Origin: JAVJRN01 sp040218415
GTDB taxonomy: Bacteria > Bacteroidota > Bacteroidia > Cytophagales > Cyclobacteriaceae
Direction of reading: 5' to 3'
Length of the DNA stretch: 64,000 nucleotides
NCBI GenBank assembly: GCA_040218415.1
Contig: JAVJRN010000066.1
Location: 1 to 64,000 of the forward strand
The notes beneath the pieces were generated by a model, which worked only from the letters and a program-made list of their open reading frames with translations, was not told the origin of the DNA and made no database searches. Position 1 is the first letter of the stretch. Every line of letters begins with the position of its first letter. A program made the position numbers and the translations under genes. This document shows positions 7,483 through 17,197 of this stretch, in pieces.

Positions 7483-7483
7483 C

Positions 7484-9970
7484 TTATTTAATGTTTTGTG
7501 TTCTTAATCTTAGTGCGTTCGCAATAACCGAAACGGAACTAAAGCTCATGGCCAATGCGGCTAGCATAGGCGAAAGCAAAATGCCGAAAAACGGAAAGAG
7601 AATCCCTGCTGCAATAGGTATACCTACTGTATTGTAGAGCAAAGCGAAAAACAAATTCTGTTTGATATTTTTCATTACACTATGGCTAAGGCCATAGGCT
7701 TTTACAATTCCTTGTAAATCACCTTTGACCAAAGTAATTGCAGCACTTTCTATGGCCACATCAGTACCTGTGCCCATTGCAATTCCCACGTCAGCCAAAG
7801 CCAGTGCCGGAGCATCGTTGATACCATCACCAGCCATGGCTATTTTTTTTCCAGAAGACTGAAGCTCCTTTACCTTATTAAGCTTATCTTCTGGTAGGCA
7901 ATCTGCCTGAAACCCATCCAAGTGTAATGTATTGGCCACTGCTTTGGCAGTAAAGGCATTGTCACCAGTCATCATAATTACCTCAATACCTCTTGATTGT
8001 AAATCTGCGATAGCTTGTTTGCTTGTCGGCTTTATGGCATCAACGATGACTATAAACCCTGCCAATTTCCCATCTATGGCCACAAAAGGAACTGTCTTGC
8101 CTTTAGACTGCTCTTCTTTGGCCAGTGACAACAGTTCAGAATCAGTAGAAATAGTTTCAGCCTCTAGTAATTTTTCATTGCCAATGACCACTTTCTTGCC
8201 ATTCATCACCGCTTTTACGCCTTTTCCGGTAACAGATTCAAATTGATCAATTTGAACCAATGAGATATTTTTCTCTTTAGCATAGCGAACCATAGATTCA
8301 GCCAAGGGATGTTCACTTTGCTGATTGACAGACGCCACAAATTGGGCAAGATCATCAGCTTTGAAACCATTGGTAGGGGTTATTTTTTCAACAGAAGGCC
8401 GCCCTTCGGTTACAGTTCCTGTCTTATCAATAATCACAACATCTATCTCATTCATCTTTTCAAGAGATTCTGCGTTCTTAATGAGCACACCTAGTTTAGC
8501 TCCATTACCCACACCTACCATTACAGACATTGGAGTGGCTAAACCTAGTGCACACGGGCAGGCAATGATCAGTACTGCTATTGCGTTGACGAAGGCATAG
8601 ACTAATTTCGGATCTGGCCCCCAAATCATCCAAACAATAAAAGTGATTATGGAGATGCCAATTACCACAGGAACAAAGTATCCTGATATTTTATCAGCCA
8701 AATTTTGAATGGGTGCTCTGCTACGACTTGCATTATTCACCATTTCTATGATTTGTGATAATAGGGTGTCAGCACCAACTTTTTCAGCTTTCATTACAAA
8801 GGATTTCTGCCCGTTGATAGTACCTGAACTGACTTTCTCACCCTCTGATTTCTCTACTGGAACGGGTTCGCCACTGATCATTGATTCATCGATGGTGCTG
8901 CTGCCTTCACTTATACTACCATCTACAGGTATTTTTTCTCCCGGCTTCACACGTAGCAGGTCACCGACTTTTATTTCATCAATTTTGACTTTGGTTTCAG
9001 ATCCGTCAACGATTAATGTCGCAGTATTGGGAGCTAGTTTGAGTAGTTCCTTGACAGCACCGTTGGTTTTGCTGTGTGCTCTTGCTTCCAGTAATTGCCC
9101 TAAAAGTACCAATGTCAAAATGACCGTTGCAGCTTCAAAGTACATGTGTACCGTCCCTGACTCGGTTTTGAACTGATCAGGAAATATATCGGGAAACAAA
9201 AGTCCGGTCAAACTGAAAAGCCATGCTACGCCCGCCCCAATACCTATCAGGGTGAACATATTGAGACTTCTGCGGACAATGGAGCTATAAGCCCGTTTGA
9301 AAAACATCCATGTGGCATAAAATACCACAGGAACAGACAGTGCGAGTTGTACCCATCCCCAATACTTCCAGGGCATGATATTGGGTAATGGATTGCTCGG
9401 CAGCATTTCGGACATAGCAATTAAAAAAATCGGCAGTGTAAAAACACTCGCAATCCAAAACTTGGACAACAACTTTTTATAGGTCTTATTTTCGGCTGAT
9501 TCATCTACATCCAATGGTACTAGCTCCATGCCACATTTAGGACAAGCTCCAGGTTCGTCCTTGATTACTTCGGGGTGCATAGGACAGGTATATTTTCCAA
9601 CCGTCTTCTTTAAGTTGGCTTCTTCCACCAAATCCATCCCACAAACGTGACAGTCCCCCGGTTTATCATAGGTCTTTTCACCCTCACAATGCATGGGGCA
9701 GTACCAAACACCACTACCAGAAGACTCGGGTTTGGGTTTGTGATCGTGTGCATGAACCTTTTCACTTGGCAATTGGATGCTGTAGTTAGAACCTTCAAAG
9801 GGTTTTTGAAGTGCTTCGATAGGAAGATGATGATCCATTTCGATGGTTGCTTCACCTTTTTCCAAGTCAACCGTTGCTTCTATTACTCCGTCTATATTGG
9901 ACAGAGTTTCCTGCACATGGTTTTTACAACCATTGCAAGTCATACCGCTAATTTTATATGTATGTTTCAT
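7484..9970 (-). CDS. copA: Copper-exporting P1B-type ATPase
   Basis: The 828-residue protein begins with an HMA domain (GMTCNGC, Cys12 and Cys15), then two small metal-binding domains (CPMHCEGEKTYDKPGDCHVC at about 91-110 and CPMHPEVIKDEPGACPKCG at about 129-147). Membrane helices follow, with the A-domain SGEP loop (about 366), the CPC metal site (471-473), the DKTGT phosphorylation site (515-519) and a C-terminal GDGINDAPA hinge. CPC with CPMHP domains is typical of copper/silver exporters. It pumps cytosolic Cu(I) to the periplasm using ATP, where the Cus pump can take over. It lies between the permease gene and cusB in one operon. Confidence 0.93.
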   Translation of the reverse strand: MKHTYKISGMTCNGCKNHVQETLSNIDGVIEATVDLEKGEATIEMDHHLPIEALQKPFEGSNYSIQLPSEKVHAHDHKPKPESSGSGVWYCPMHCEGEKTYDKPGDCHVCGMDLVEEANLKKTVGKYTCPMHPEVIKDEPGACPKCGMELVPLDVDESAENKTYKKLLSKFWIASVFTLPIFLIAMSEMLPSNPLPNIMPWKYWGWVQLALSVPVVFYATWMFFKRAYSSIVRRSLNMFTLIGIGAGVAWLFSLTGLLFPDIFPDQFKTESGTVHMYFEAATVILTLVLLGQLLEARAHSKTNGAVKELLKLAPNTATLIVDGSETKVKIDEIKVGDLLRVKPGEKIPVDGSISEGSSTIDESMISGEPVPVEKSEGEKVSSGTINGQKSFVMKAEKVGADTLLSQIIEMVNNASRSRAPIQNLADKISGYFVPVVIGISIITFIVWMIWGPDPKLVYAFVNAIAVLIIACPCALGLATPMSVMVGVGNGAKLGVLIKNAESLEKMNEIDVVIIDKTGTVTEGRPSVEKITPTNGFKADDLAQFVASVNQQSEHPLAESMVRYAKEKNISLVQIDQFESVTGKGVKAVMNGKKVVIGNEKLLEAETISTDSELLSLAKEEQSKGKTVPFVAIDGKLAGFIVIVDAIKPTSKQAIADLQSRGIEVIMMTGDNAFTAKAVANTLHLDGFQADCLPEDKLNKVKELQSSGKKIAMAGDGINDAPALALADVGIAMGTGTDVAIESAAITLVKGDLQGIVKAYGLSHSVMKNIKQNLFFALLYNTVGIPIAAGILFPFFGILLSPMLAALAMSFSSVSVIANALRLRTQNIK

Positions 9971-9997
9971 CGTTATTTTGATTTAGTGCGAATTATT

Positions 9998-11323
9998 TCA
10001 GTTTTGCTCTTCACTGCGATTTGCTTTTAGAAACCATTTTTCCCCAATAAAAACTACCACTATTGTTGCTCCTGAAACTAAAAGAACCAATGGGTCGGAC
10101 TTTGCTTTTATCCATAAAAAGGCACCTAGTACAACAAAATCTAAGACCAAGGCTGTGATAACAATGATTCCTTTTGCCTTTACTTCTTTTTTCAAATGTT
10201 TATACACCCCCCAATGAACTATCATATCCATGATTAAATAGAAAATCGCACCGATTGAAGCAATTCTTGAGAGGTCAAAAAAAACAGTTAGGACAATAGC
10301 TATTCCGACCACATAAACCAACATATGCTTCTGGATGCTACCTGACATACCCAAGTGACTATGAGGAATAAGCTCCATCTCTGTGAGCATAGCTGTCATC
10401 CTAGAAACTGCGAAAATGCTGGCAATCACTCCTGAAATAGTGGCTATTATGGCAATGGCTACAGTGAAGTATAGCCCATAATCTCCAAAAGCAGGCTTAG
10501 CAGCTTCTGCTAAAGAGTAGTCCTTGGCTTGAATGATCTCTGTGATTGTTAGACTTGAGTTTACAGCAAAAGCCACTAAAAAATAGACTAACGTGCAGAT
10601 CAATAGAGATATAATAATGGATCGACCTACATTTTTCTTTGGCTCTTTGATCTCACCGCCACTATTGGTGATGGTTGTGAATCCTTTGTAAGCTAAAATG
10701 GAGAGTGCCAATGCTCCAATATAACTAGCTGCAGAGTAGTCGGAATTGTCGCTTGCTTTTGGTATTAGCCCTTCAACAGAAAAGCCAACAGCCCATAACG
10801 CTCCAACAGCAAAAATTGTAATTCCAGCAATTTTGATGAATGACATAAACTGTGAAGACTTGCCTATAAGTTTATTGCCTGAGATGTTAATCAAGAATGC
10901 ACCAATCAAAAGAGCAACTCCTAAGATCGGAATCCAAACTTCTTTATTTTCAACGTTAAAGAGTTGAAGGGTATAAGAGCCAAAGGTTCTGGCAACCAAA
11001 CTCTCGTTAATAACCATTGATAATGCCATTATAAGAGCGGCTGAGGCCGTAATGGTGGATTTGCCATATGCTTTTTGCAAAATCATAGCTATACCACCAG
11101 CCGATGGGTAAGCATTGGAAACCTTGATATAAGAGTATGCACTGAACCCAGAAATAACAGCTCCCAATAAAAAAATATATGGAAACCAAGTACCTGATAG
11201 TTCAGCAACTTGTCCCAACAAAGCAAAGATGCCTGCACCGATCATTACACCAGTGCCCAATGCAATTGAACCTGCTAAACTTAAACTTCCTGCTTTATAA
11301 TCATTATGAGCATTTTTATCCAT
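9998..11323 (-). CDS. APC-family amino acid permease inside the copper operon
   Basis: The 441-residue protein has about twelve hydrophobic segments and the APC start ALGTGVMIGAGIFALLGQ (residues about 21-38), a conserved feature of amino-acid/polyamine permeases. It starts 2 bp before the cusC-like stop and is followed after 27 bp by copA, so it is clearly in the copper operon. A permease for amino acids is not a standard copper-efflux part. It may import an amino acid such as His or Cys used for metal handling, or export a complex. Substrate cannot be read from the sequence. Confidence 0.85.
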   Translation of the reverse strand: MDKNAHNDYKAGSLSLAGSIALGTGVMIGAGIFALLGQVAELSGTWFPYIFLLGAVISGFSAYSYIKVSNAYPSAGGIAMILQKAYGKSTITASAALIMALSMVINESLVARTFGSYTLQLFNVENKEVWIPILGVALLIGAFLINISGNKLIGKSSQFMSFIKIAGITIFAVGALWAVGFSVEGLIPKASDNSDYSAASYIGALALSILAYKGFTTITNSGGEIKEPKKNVGRSIIISLLICTLVYFLVAFAVNSSLTITEIIQAKDYSLAEAAKPAFGDYGLYFTVAIAIIATISGVIASIFAVSRMTAMLTEMELIPHSHLGMSGSIQKHMLVYVVGIAIVLTVFFDLSRIASIGAIFYLIMDMIVHWGVYKHLKKEVKAKGIIVITALVLDFVVLGAFLWIKAKSDPLVLLVSGATIVVVFIGEKWFLKANRSEEQN

Positions 11324-11325
11324 CT

Positions 11326-12558
11326 TTAATTTGTGTTTGAGGTGATGTAATCCAATTCTGCTATAGCGATGTGGTATTCCGACAAGGAAGTGGCCTTCAT
11401 TTTTTGATATTTTAATATCTGTTGTTGCATCCGAAGCACTTCTTCAAAGTCTTTTCCTGAGTTGCTATAAGCAGAGAATAAAAGGCTTAGGGATTGTTCT
11501 GACTCCTGTATTTGATCCTCGTACAATTGAACAAGCTCAAGCTGTTTTTGAATCTCGAACCAAATCATTTCGTAAGAACTGGTTAGCCTGTTTGAAACAT
11601 CCTCTCGTTGCAGCGCATAAGCTTCTTGCATGAGTTGAGCTTCCTTTTGTGCTGCTTTATACTTTCCTCTAAAAATCGGGAGGCTCACAGAGACCATTGG
11701 CATAAAAACATCTTTACCATTGTCGGGTACAGACATATCTGTGCGTTGACCAACAATCACATAATCCAAACCTACACCGAGCTTAGGTAAGCCCTGTTTG
11801 ATTGCGACTTGTTCACTTGCTTTACTGGCTTCAATTTTCAACTCCAATTCATCCAGAATAGGATTGGACGCGAGTAACGAGTCTTTACGATAGTTTGCAG
11901 GCAAACTAAAAGTGAATAAAGAGTCCTGAACTACAACATTGTCGTCATCAGACCGATTTAAAAGCTTGTTAAAACGGATTTCAAGTGGCTTCTTCTTTTG
12001 TCCGAGAATGGATAGGTTAGTGGTTGCATCTTTGAGCATAATGTCCACCCTTAATACATCTACCATTGAGCCTTTATCGTTTTGAAATTGAATAGTGGCT
12101 ATTTCTTTGTATGAGGATAGGATGCGTTGATTTTCTTCTTCAATTGAAATCAACTTTTGCAGCTCATAGAGTGGATAATATGATGCTGATACTTTATAGT
12201 ACAATTTGTTTCGGGCATCTAAAAACTCTTGATATTTTGCTTCTGCCATTAAAGTAGCAGCATCTTCCTGGGCTTTTAAAGTGCCGAACCATGGAAACAT
12301 TTGTGTCAAAGAAAACCTTGCTCGTTGCGGCCCCACTCTTGTTTCCACCGGGGACACGAAATAACCGAAGGAAAGATTGGGGTCTGGCAAGCTGCTAACT
12401 TGTGTCACTTTTTGCATGGCAGCTTCAAAGGATTTGTATTTAGCCTCTAAACCGGGATTATTTTCGGCAGCTATCTTGAAATAGTCGTCTAATGATTGGG
12501 CATTTGCCAATGTGGAGAAGCCCAAAAAGGTTAATATGATTATGATGTATTTTTTCAT
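11326..12558 (-). CDS. cusC: TolC-family outer-membrane efflux protein (CusC-like)
   Basis: The 410-residue protein has a Sec signal (LTFLGFSTLANAQ, cleavage near residue 20) and two rounds of long amphipathic helices with the typical PDPNLSFGYF and PIFRGKYKAAQKEAQ segments of outer-membrane factors. No lipobox is seen. It provides the outer-membrane channel of the tripartite copper pump. Its start overlaps the cusA stop by 4 bp, so the two are translated together, and it precedes the permease gene by 2 bp. Confidence 0.9.
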   Translation of the reverse strand: MKKYIIIILTFLGFSTLANAQSLDDYFKIAAENNPGLEAKYKSFEAAMQKVTQVSSLPDPNLSFGYFVSPVETRVGPQRARFSLTQMFPWFGTLKAQEDAATLMAEAKYQEFLDARNKLYYKVSASYYPLYELQKLISIEEENQRILSSYKEIATIQFQNDKGSMVDVLRVDIMLKDATTNLSILGQKKKPLEIRFNKLLNRSDDDNVVVQDSLFTFSLPANYRKDSLLASNPILDELELKIEASKASEQVAIKQGLPKLGVGLDYVIVGQRTDMSVPDNGKDVFMPMVSVSLPIFRGKYKAAQKEAQLMQEAYALQREDVSNRLTSSYEMIWFEIQKQLELVQLYEDQIQESEQSLSLLFSAYSNSGKDFEEVLRMQQQILKYQKMKATSLSEYHIAIAELDYITSNTN

Positions 12559-15500
12559 GACTGGCCTTTTAAAATTTTACGTTCTTCTCTCCAACAATAA
12601 ATCACAGGAACGATGAAATAGGTAATAGCGGCAAATAGCATCCCGCCAAAAGCAGGTATGGCCATTGGAATCATAATGTCTGACCCACGTCCTGTTGACG
12701 TGAGAATTGGCAGTAGAGCAATGATTGTTGTGGCAGAGGTCATCACTGCAGGTTTTATTCTTCGTTGACCTGCTTCTACGGTGGCGGCTCGTATTCCTTT
12801 CAGGTTATCCGTTTTATTTCTATCAAAACTTTGATCCAAATAGGTAGCCATCAGCACCCCATCATCTGTGGCAATACCAAATAGGGCGATAAAGCCAACC
12901 CAAACTGCCACACTGAGGTTGATGGTGTGGATTTGGAATAGGTCTCGGAAATTGGTGCCGAATAGCGAGAAGTCTGCAAACCAGTTTTGGCTATACAACC
13001 AAAGCATGATAAAGCCACCGCTAAATGCCATGGCAATACCAGTAAATACCATTAGCGAAGTACTAACTGATTTGAATTGGAAATAAAGAATAAGGAATAC
13101 AATGCCCAGAACCAACGGGACTATGATAGAAAGTCGTTTCTCTGCTCGAACCTGATTTTCATAGCTACCAGAAAATTTATAGCTCACTCCTGATGGAACT
13201 ATTAATTCACCTGCATCAATCTTATCTTGAATGGATTTTTGCGCATCATTCACTACAGTTACTTCTGAGTAACCGTCCCGTTTATCAAACAGTACATAAC
13301 CAACCAGAAAGGTTTCTTCACTTTTTATGGCTTGTGGGCCTCTTACATATTCAAAGTCAATGATTTGAGATAATGGTATTTGTGCTCCTGTGGGTGTTGG
13401 CATTAGTATTTTACCCAATGCTTCAGGATCATCTCTCAATTCTCTTGGATAGCGAACACGCACAGGAAACCGTTCACGTCCTTCCACTGTGGAGGTAATC
13501 TTCATGCCACCAATTGCGGTTTCTATGGTCTGCTGAACATCTTCAACATTCAATCCGTATCGTGAGATTTCATCTCTGTCAATGTTGAGGTGTATGTATG
13601 GCTTACCTACAATTCTATCCGCAAATACTGCTTCCGCCTTTACAGAAGGCACTTCTTTTAAAACGTTCTCCAACTGCAATCCAAAGTTTTCTATCGTTTT
13701 CAAATCAGGACCATACACCTTAATTCCCATTGGAGCTCGCATCCCTGTTTGAAGCATCACTAATCGGGTTTCTATTGGTTGCAGCTTAGGTGCAGAGGTG
13801 ACACCCGGTATCTTGGTCACCTTTACTATTTCATCCCAAATATCATCAGGCGACTTAATGTGATCACGCCAATTACGATAATACTCCCCATTATCATCGG
13901 TAATCAGGTCTTCAGGAGAAATTCCCTGTTCAAGTCCTTCGTTATTGGTTAAAGAATCATCCGAAACGGTTATAAAGCGATTGTTTCTATCTACTTTAAA
14001 TCTTTGACGGTGACCCTTTTGATTGAGAATATACTCTGACTTGTAATTGATAATATTCTCATACATTGAAATTGGGGCAGGATCAAGAGCAGATTCAACA
14101 CGGCCTATTTTCCCTACTGTCAAGGCTACTTCAGGAATATTAGTCAAAAGCATATCCAATTGCCCCACCACTTTTCGGTTATATTCAATACCGGAATGTG
14201 GCATTGAAGTAGGCATTAGTAAGAAGCTGCCTTCATCTAGCGAAGGCATAAACTCTTTACCAATGCCAGGAAATGTGGTTGATAAACCAGACCATACTTT
14301 AGTTTCATCGACTTGCCAACCTACAGCTTCGAATCCTTTGGACACAACACCGAAAACGCTGTTGAAACCTAACCAAATGTTGGCTGCCAGTAGGATGAGT
14401 AGGGTAGGAATTAAGAGGAATTTTACCTTATTATCAATACACCACTTTAGGATGTTTTTATACTGATATTCCAGTAGTGTAAACCCACCGAGAATCAAGC
14501 CAACCAGCAAGACAACAAATATGAAGTTAAGTGCAAGAGACTGAGAAGCACCAAGTGGTAGCCAAGATTCTGCTAAAAGCCAAACTACACCAAAAAGAAC
14601 AATAATTAACTCGGCATAATTGAATAGAAAGCGGATAGGCTTGGAGAAGCTTTCTTTTTTGGCTTCAAAACTATTTTTGAGAATGCCAATTACGCCAAAG
14701 AGCATCAGCAATACACCACCCCAAACCTGATCGAAAAATAAAGCGATTACTCCAATAATCACTAAAGCATAACTACCGTATTTTTTCAAGAACGTGTTTT
14801 TGATCTTAAAGCCGAAAAACCAATGTGCCAGCGTGGGCATAATAAATAAGCTTACGATCAGGGCTGCTATTAAAGCAAACGTTTTGGTGAAGGCTAATGG
14901 CCCAAAAAGCTTGCCTTCAGCCGCCTGCATCGTAAACACAGGGATAAAGCTCACAATGGTCGTTGAAACAGCAGTGACAATAGCTGAACTGACTTCAGCA
15001 GCTCCGTTGTAAATGGTGTCGATTAGCTTTTGCTCAGGAGGGGCTTCATCTAGGTGCTTGATGATATTCTCTGAGAGAATTACACCCAAGTCCACCATAG
15101 TTCCAATGGCAATGGCTATTCCCGATAGTGCAACAATATTAGCATCTACACCAAAGTAGCGCATGGCGATAAATACCATGAGAACCGCAATGGGAAGTAT
15201 GCTAGAAATAAGAAAGGAGGCCCTGAGGTTATACACCATCACAATTACCACCAAAATGGTAATAAGTACTTGCAGCGATATGGCTTCTTCCAGTGTACCT
15301 AATGTTTCATAGATCAACTCTGAGCGATCATAAAACGGCACGATTGTGAGCTGACTTTCTCTACCGTCAGCCAATGTCTTCTTTGGTAGGCCAGGGGCTA
15401 TTTCTTTAATTTTAGCTTTTACATTGTTGATGACTTGCAAGGGATTGGCTCCATATCGAGCTACTACAACACCACCTACTACTTCAGCACCATCTTTGTC

Positions 15501-16379
15501 CAAAATACCTCGTCTGGTAGCAGGACCAAGAGATACTACACTAATGTCTTTTATCCTTATGGGTACATTGTCTTGTACGGAAACTACTGCCTTTTCTATG
15601 TCTTCTACTTTCTTGACATAACCTAAACCACGCACTAAATATTCAGCTTGGTTGATTTCTATGGTTTTAGCACCAACATCCTTATTGGATTTTTGTACTG
15701 CTTGCATGACTTTATGCAAGGGGATGTTGTAGGCTTTCAAAGCGTCAGGATTTACATCTATTTGGTATTCCTGAATAAAACCGCCAATGGAAGCAACTTC
15801 AGAAACGCCTTCTGTTGCATTTAAACCATACTTCACATAGAAGTCCTGAACTGTGCGGATTTCGTGCAAATCCCAACCGCCAGTTGGATTTCCGTTTTTA
15901 TCCCTTCCTTCAATGGTGTACCAATATACCTGTCCTAAGGCGGTGGCATCTGGACCCAATGCAGGCTGTACGGCATCAGGGAGTAAGCCAGAGGGCAATG
16001 AGTTGAGTTTTTCGAGTATTCTGGAACGTGACCAATAAAACTCCACATCTTCCGAGAAGATGATATAGATACTGGAGAAACCGAATATGGATGAGCTTCT
16101 AATAGATTTTACTCCTGGGATACCTAATAAATAGGTAGTTAAAGGATAAGAGATTTGATCTTCAATATCCTGTGGAGAACGGCCAGCCCATTGCGTAAAA
16201 ACGATTTGTTGGTTCTCTCCAATGTCTGGTATGGCATCTACCGGAACAGGGTCAGAAGGCAATGCACCCACTTGCCATCCAAATGGAGCAGTTACAATTC
16301 CCCAAGCCACAAAACCTGTAAGAACGAGAACAGTAACCAACTTATTCTCTAAGAAATATTTAATGATTTTATTGAGCAT
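12555..16379 (-). CDS. cusA: CusA-type heavy-metal RND efflux pump, enlarged
   Basis: The 1274-residue protein is an HME-family RND transporter, longer than the usual ~1040 residues. It shows the N-terminal VPVDAIPDIGENQQIVFTQW segment, periplasmic porter domains, the VTAVSTTIVSFIPVFTMQA helix region and a PIETRLVMLQTGMRAPMGIK segment, which corresponds to the Met-containing metal channel of CusA rather than the CzcA version. The excess length comes from extra hydrophobic segments around residues 540-690 and a hydrophilic insert around 800-870. It exports Cu(I)/Ag(I) from periplasm to outside, driven by protons. It is the first large gene of the operon, 104 bp after the HYC_CC_PP gene. Confidence 0.93.
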   Translation of the reverse strand: MLNKIIKYFLENKLVTVLVLTGFVAWGIVTAPFGWQVGALPSDPVPVDAIPDIGENQQIVFTQWAGRSPQDIEDQISYPLTTYLLGIPGVKSIRSSSIFGFSSIYIIFSEDVEFYWSRSRILEKLNSLPSGLLPDAVQPALGPDATALGQVYWYTIEGRDKNGNPTGGWDLHEIRTVQDFYVKYGLNATEGVSEVASIGGFIQEYQIDVNPDALKAYNIPLHKVMQAVQKSNKDVGAKTIEINQAEYLVRGLGYVKKVEDIEKAVVSVQDNVPIRIKDISVVSLGPATRRGILDKDGAEVVGGVVVARYGANPLQVINNVKAKIKEIAPGLPKKTLADGRESQLTIVPFYDRSELIYETLGTLEEAISLQVLITILVVIVMVYNLRASFLISSILPIAVLMVFIAMRYFGVDANIVALSGIAIAIGTMVDLGVILSENIIKHLDEAPPEQKLIDTIYNGAAEVSSAIVTAVSTTIVSFIPVFTMQAAEGKLFGPLAFTKTFALIAALIVSLFIMPTLAHWFFGFKIKNTFLKKYGSYALVIIGVIALFFDQVWGGVLLMLFGVIGILKNSFEAKKESFSKPIRFLFNYAELIIVLFGVVWLLAESWLPLGASQSLALNFIFVVLLVGLILGGFTLLEYQYKNILKWCIDNKVKFLLIPTLLILLAANIWLGFNSVFGVVSKGFEAVGWQVDETKVWSGLSTTFPGIGKEFMPSLDEGSFLLMPTSMPHSGIEYNRKVVGQLDMLLTNIPEVALTVGKIGRVESALDPAPISMYENIINYKSEYILNQKGHRQRFKVDRNNRFITVSDDSLTNNEGLEQGISPEDLITDDNGEYYRNWRDHIKSPDDIWDEIVKVTKIPGVTSAPKLQPIETRLVMLQTGMRAPMGIKVYGPDLKTIENFGLQLENVLKEVPSVKAEAVFADRIVGKPYIHLNIDRDEISRYGLNVEDVQQTIETAIGGMKITSTVEGRERFPVRVRYPRELRDDPEALGKILMPTPTGAQIPLSQIIDFEYVRGPQAIKSEETFLVGYVLFDKRDGYSEVTVVNDAQKSIQDKIDAGELIVPSGVSYKFSGSYENQVRAEKRLSIIVPLVLGIVFLILYFQFKSVSTSLMVFTGIAMAFSGGFIMLWLYSQNWFADFSLFGTNFRDLFQIHTINLSVAVWVGFIALFGIATDDGVLMATYLDQSFDRNKTDNLKGIRAATVEAGQRRIKPAVMTSATTIIALLPILTSTGRGSDIMIPMAIPAFGGMLFAAITYFIVPVIYCWREERKILKGQS

Positions 16380-16483
16380 AATACAATTGAATTTGATTGA
16401 ACAGAAAAGGATTGTTCAATGGCTGAAAACGCCATTATGCTCCATAGTCACAAGACTAGGAACATCAAATTGTACTATGCTGT

Positions 16484-16903
16484 TTAAATTAAAAAGGTCT
16501 GATAAAGGACTTGTATGTCCTTGTCAGGTATTGGGGGAGAATAATAAGTGTTATGTACAAAAGATTGATCAGCAAATAGAACTGACTGAACATAAGTGTG
16601 AATGAAAGCAACAAAGAAAACAGGATTCACATCAACAGAGAAGACTTGAAGATTTGCATTCTCATCTAATTGAATTACCTCATGTTGATTTTCACAACAA
16701 GGTTTAGGTTTTACCTGCTCTTCTGAGGATGGTTCTTTTTTGCAATCTCCATCCATGTCGGCCATACCGCAATCAGGATTATGCAGCCCGATTGAAAAAG
16801 AAGTCTCCACCGCTTCACCACCACAGAAATGTGTGTTCATGGAAAACCCTATGTTGGAAACCAACATTAAGAAGGCGAGCGATATGGAAAGTATTCTTTT
16901 CAC
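16484..16903 (-). CDS. HYC_CC_PP family small periplasmic protein, first gene of the copper operon
   Basis: The protein of about 139 residues has a signal peptide (ISLAFLMLVSNIGFS), then CGG, a Cys-containing middle, a KPCCE pair near residue 85 and a C-terminal YSPPIP stretch, which is the His-Tyr-Cys / Cys-Cys / Pro-Pro layout of the HYC_CC_PP family found next to metal-efflux genes in Bacteroidota. I choose the GTG at 16903: the longer frame would start at a TTG that lies inside the promoter -10 box at 16910-16917. It is probably a periplasmic copper-binding or sensing protein; the role is inferred from the Cys pairs and position. Confidence 0.85.
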   Translation of the reverse strand: MKRILSISLAFLMLVSNIGFSMNTHFCGGEAVETSFSIGLHNPDCGMADMDGDCKKEPSSEEQVKPKPCCENQHEVIQLDENANLQVFSVDVNPVFFVAFIHTYVQSVLFADQSFVHNTYYSPPIPDKDIQVLYQTFLI

Positions 16904-16909
16904 TTTAAT

Positions 16910-16917
16910 CAAAGATA
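16910..16917 (-). promoter_or_regulatory. Promoter -10 element of the copper operon
   Basis: TATCTTTG on the minus strand matches the Bacteroidota -10 consensus TAnnTTTG. It ends 7 bp from the GTG start at 16903, so the transcript would begin at or within a base or two of the start codon. The -33 element is not clear. A copper regulator gene is not seen in the island. Confidence 0.6.
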
Positions 16918-17017
16918 CGATTTTTTATCGAGCATGTTTTACACAATTATGAGTTTGATTTACATAATTTTGCTTAGCCTAGTACACTTATTCCGATTGA
17001 AGATTGTCCAGGGGGTT

Positions 17018-17187
17018 GCGTTGGGAAAAGCAAGTGTGTGACTGAATGGATTGTATCCCGAAAGCCTTCGGGAGGAAAGGAATGAAGGAATGCTCTTGCT
17101 GTGTGGTGCAGGAAGTGGATGAATGAAAAGAGTGAGGAACGAACGAATGCAATGAACCTACTGGAAGCACATGGGTGTGTGTTGGGT
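17018..17187. repeat. 160 bp non-coding repeat, copy B
   Basis: This is the partner of copy A (4291-4447), in the same orientation. It lies 10 bp beyond the stop codon of the CDF gene (17198) and about 100 bp before the start of the copper operon. It carries the hairpin TCCCGAAAGCCTTCGGGA where copy A has an unrelated short stretch. The placement after the end of each metal operon suggests either a shared 3' UTR element or the scar of cassette assembly. Confidence 0.85.
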
Positions 17188-17197
17188 TTAGAATCAA

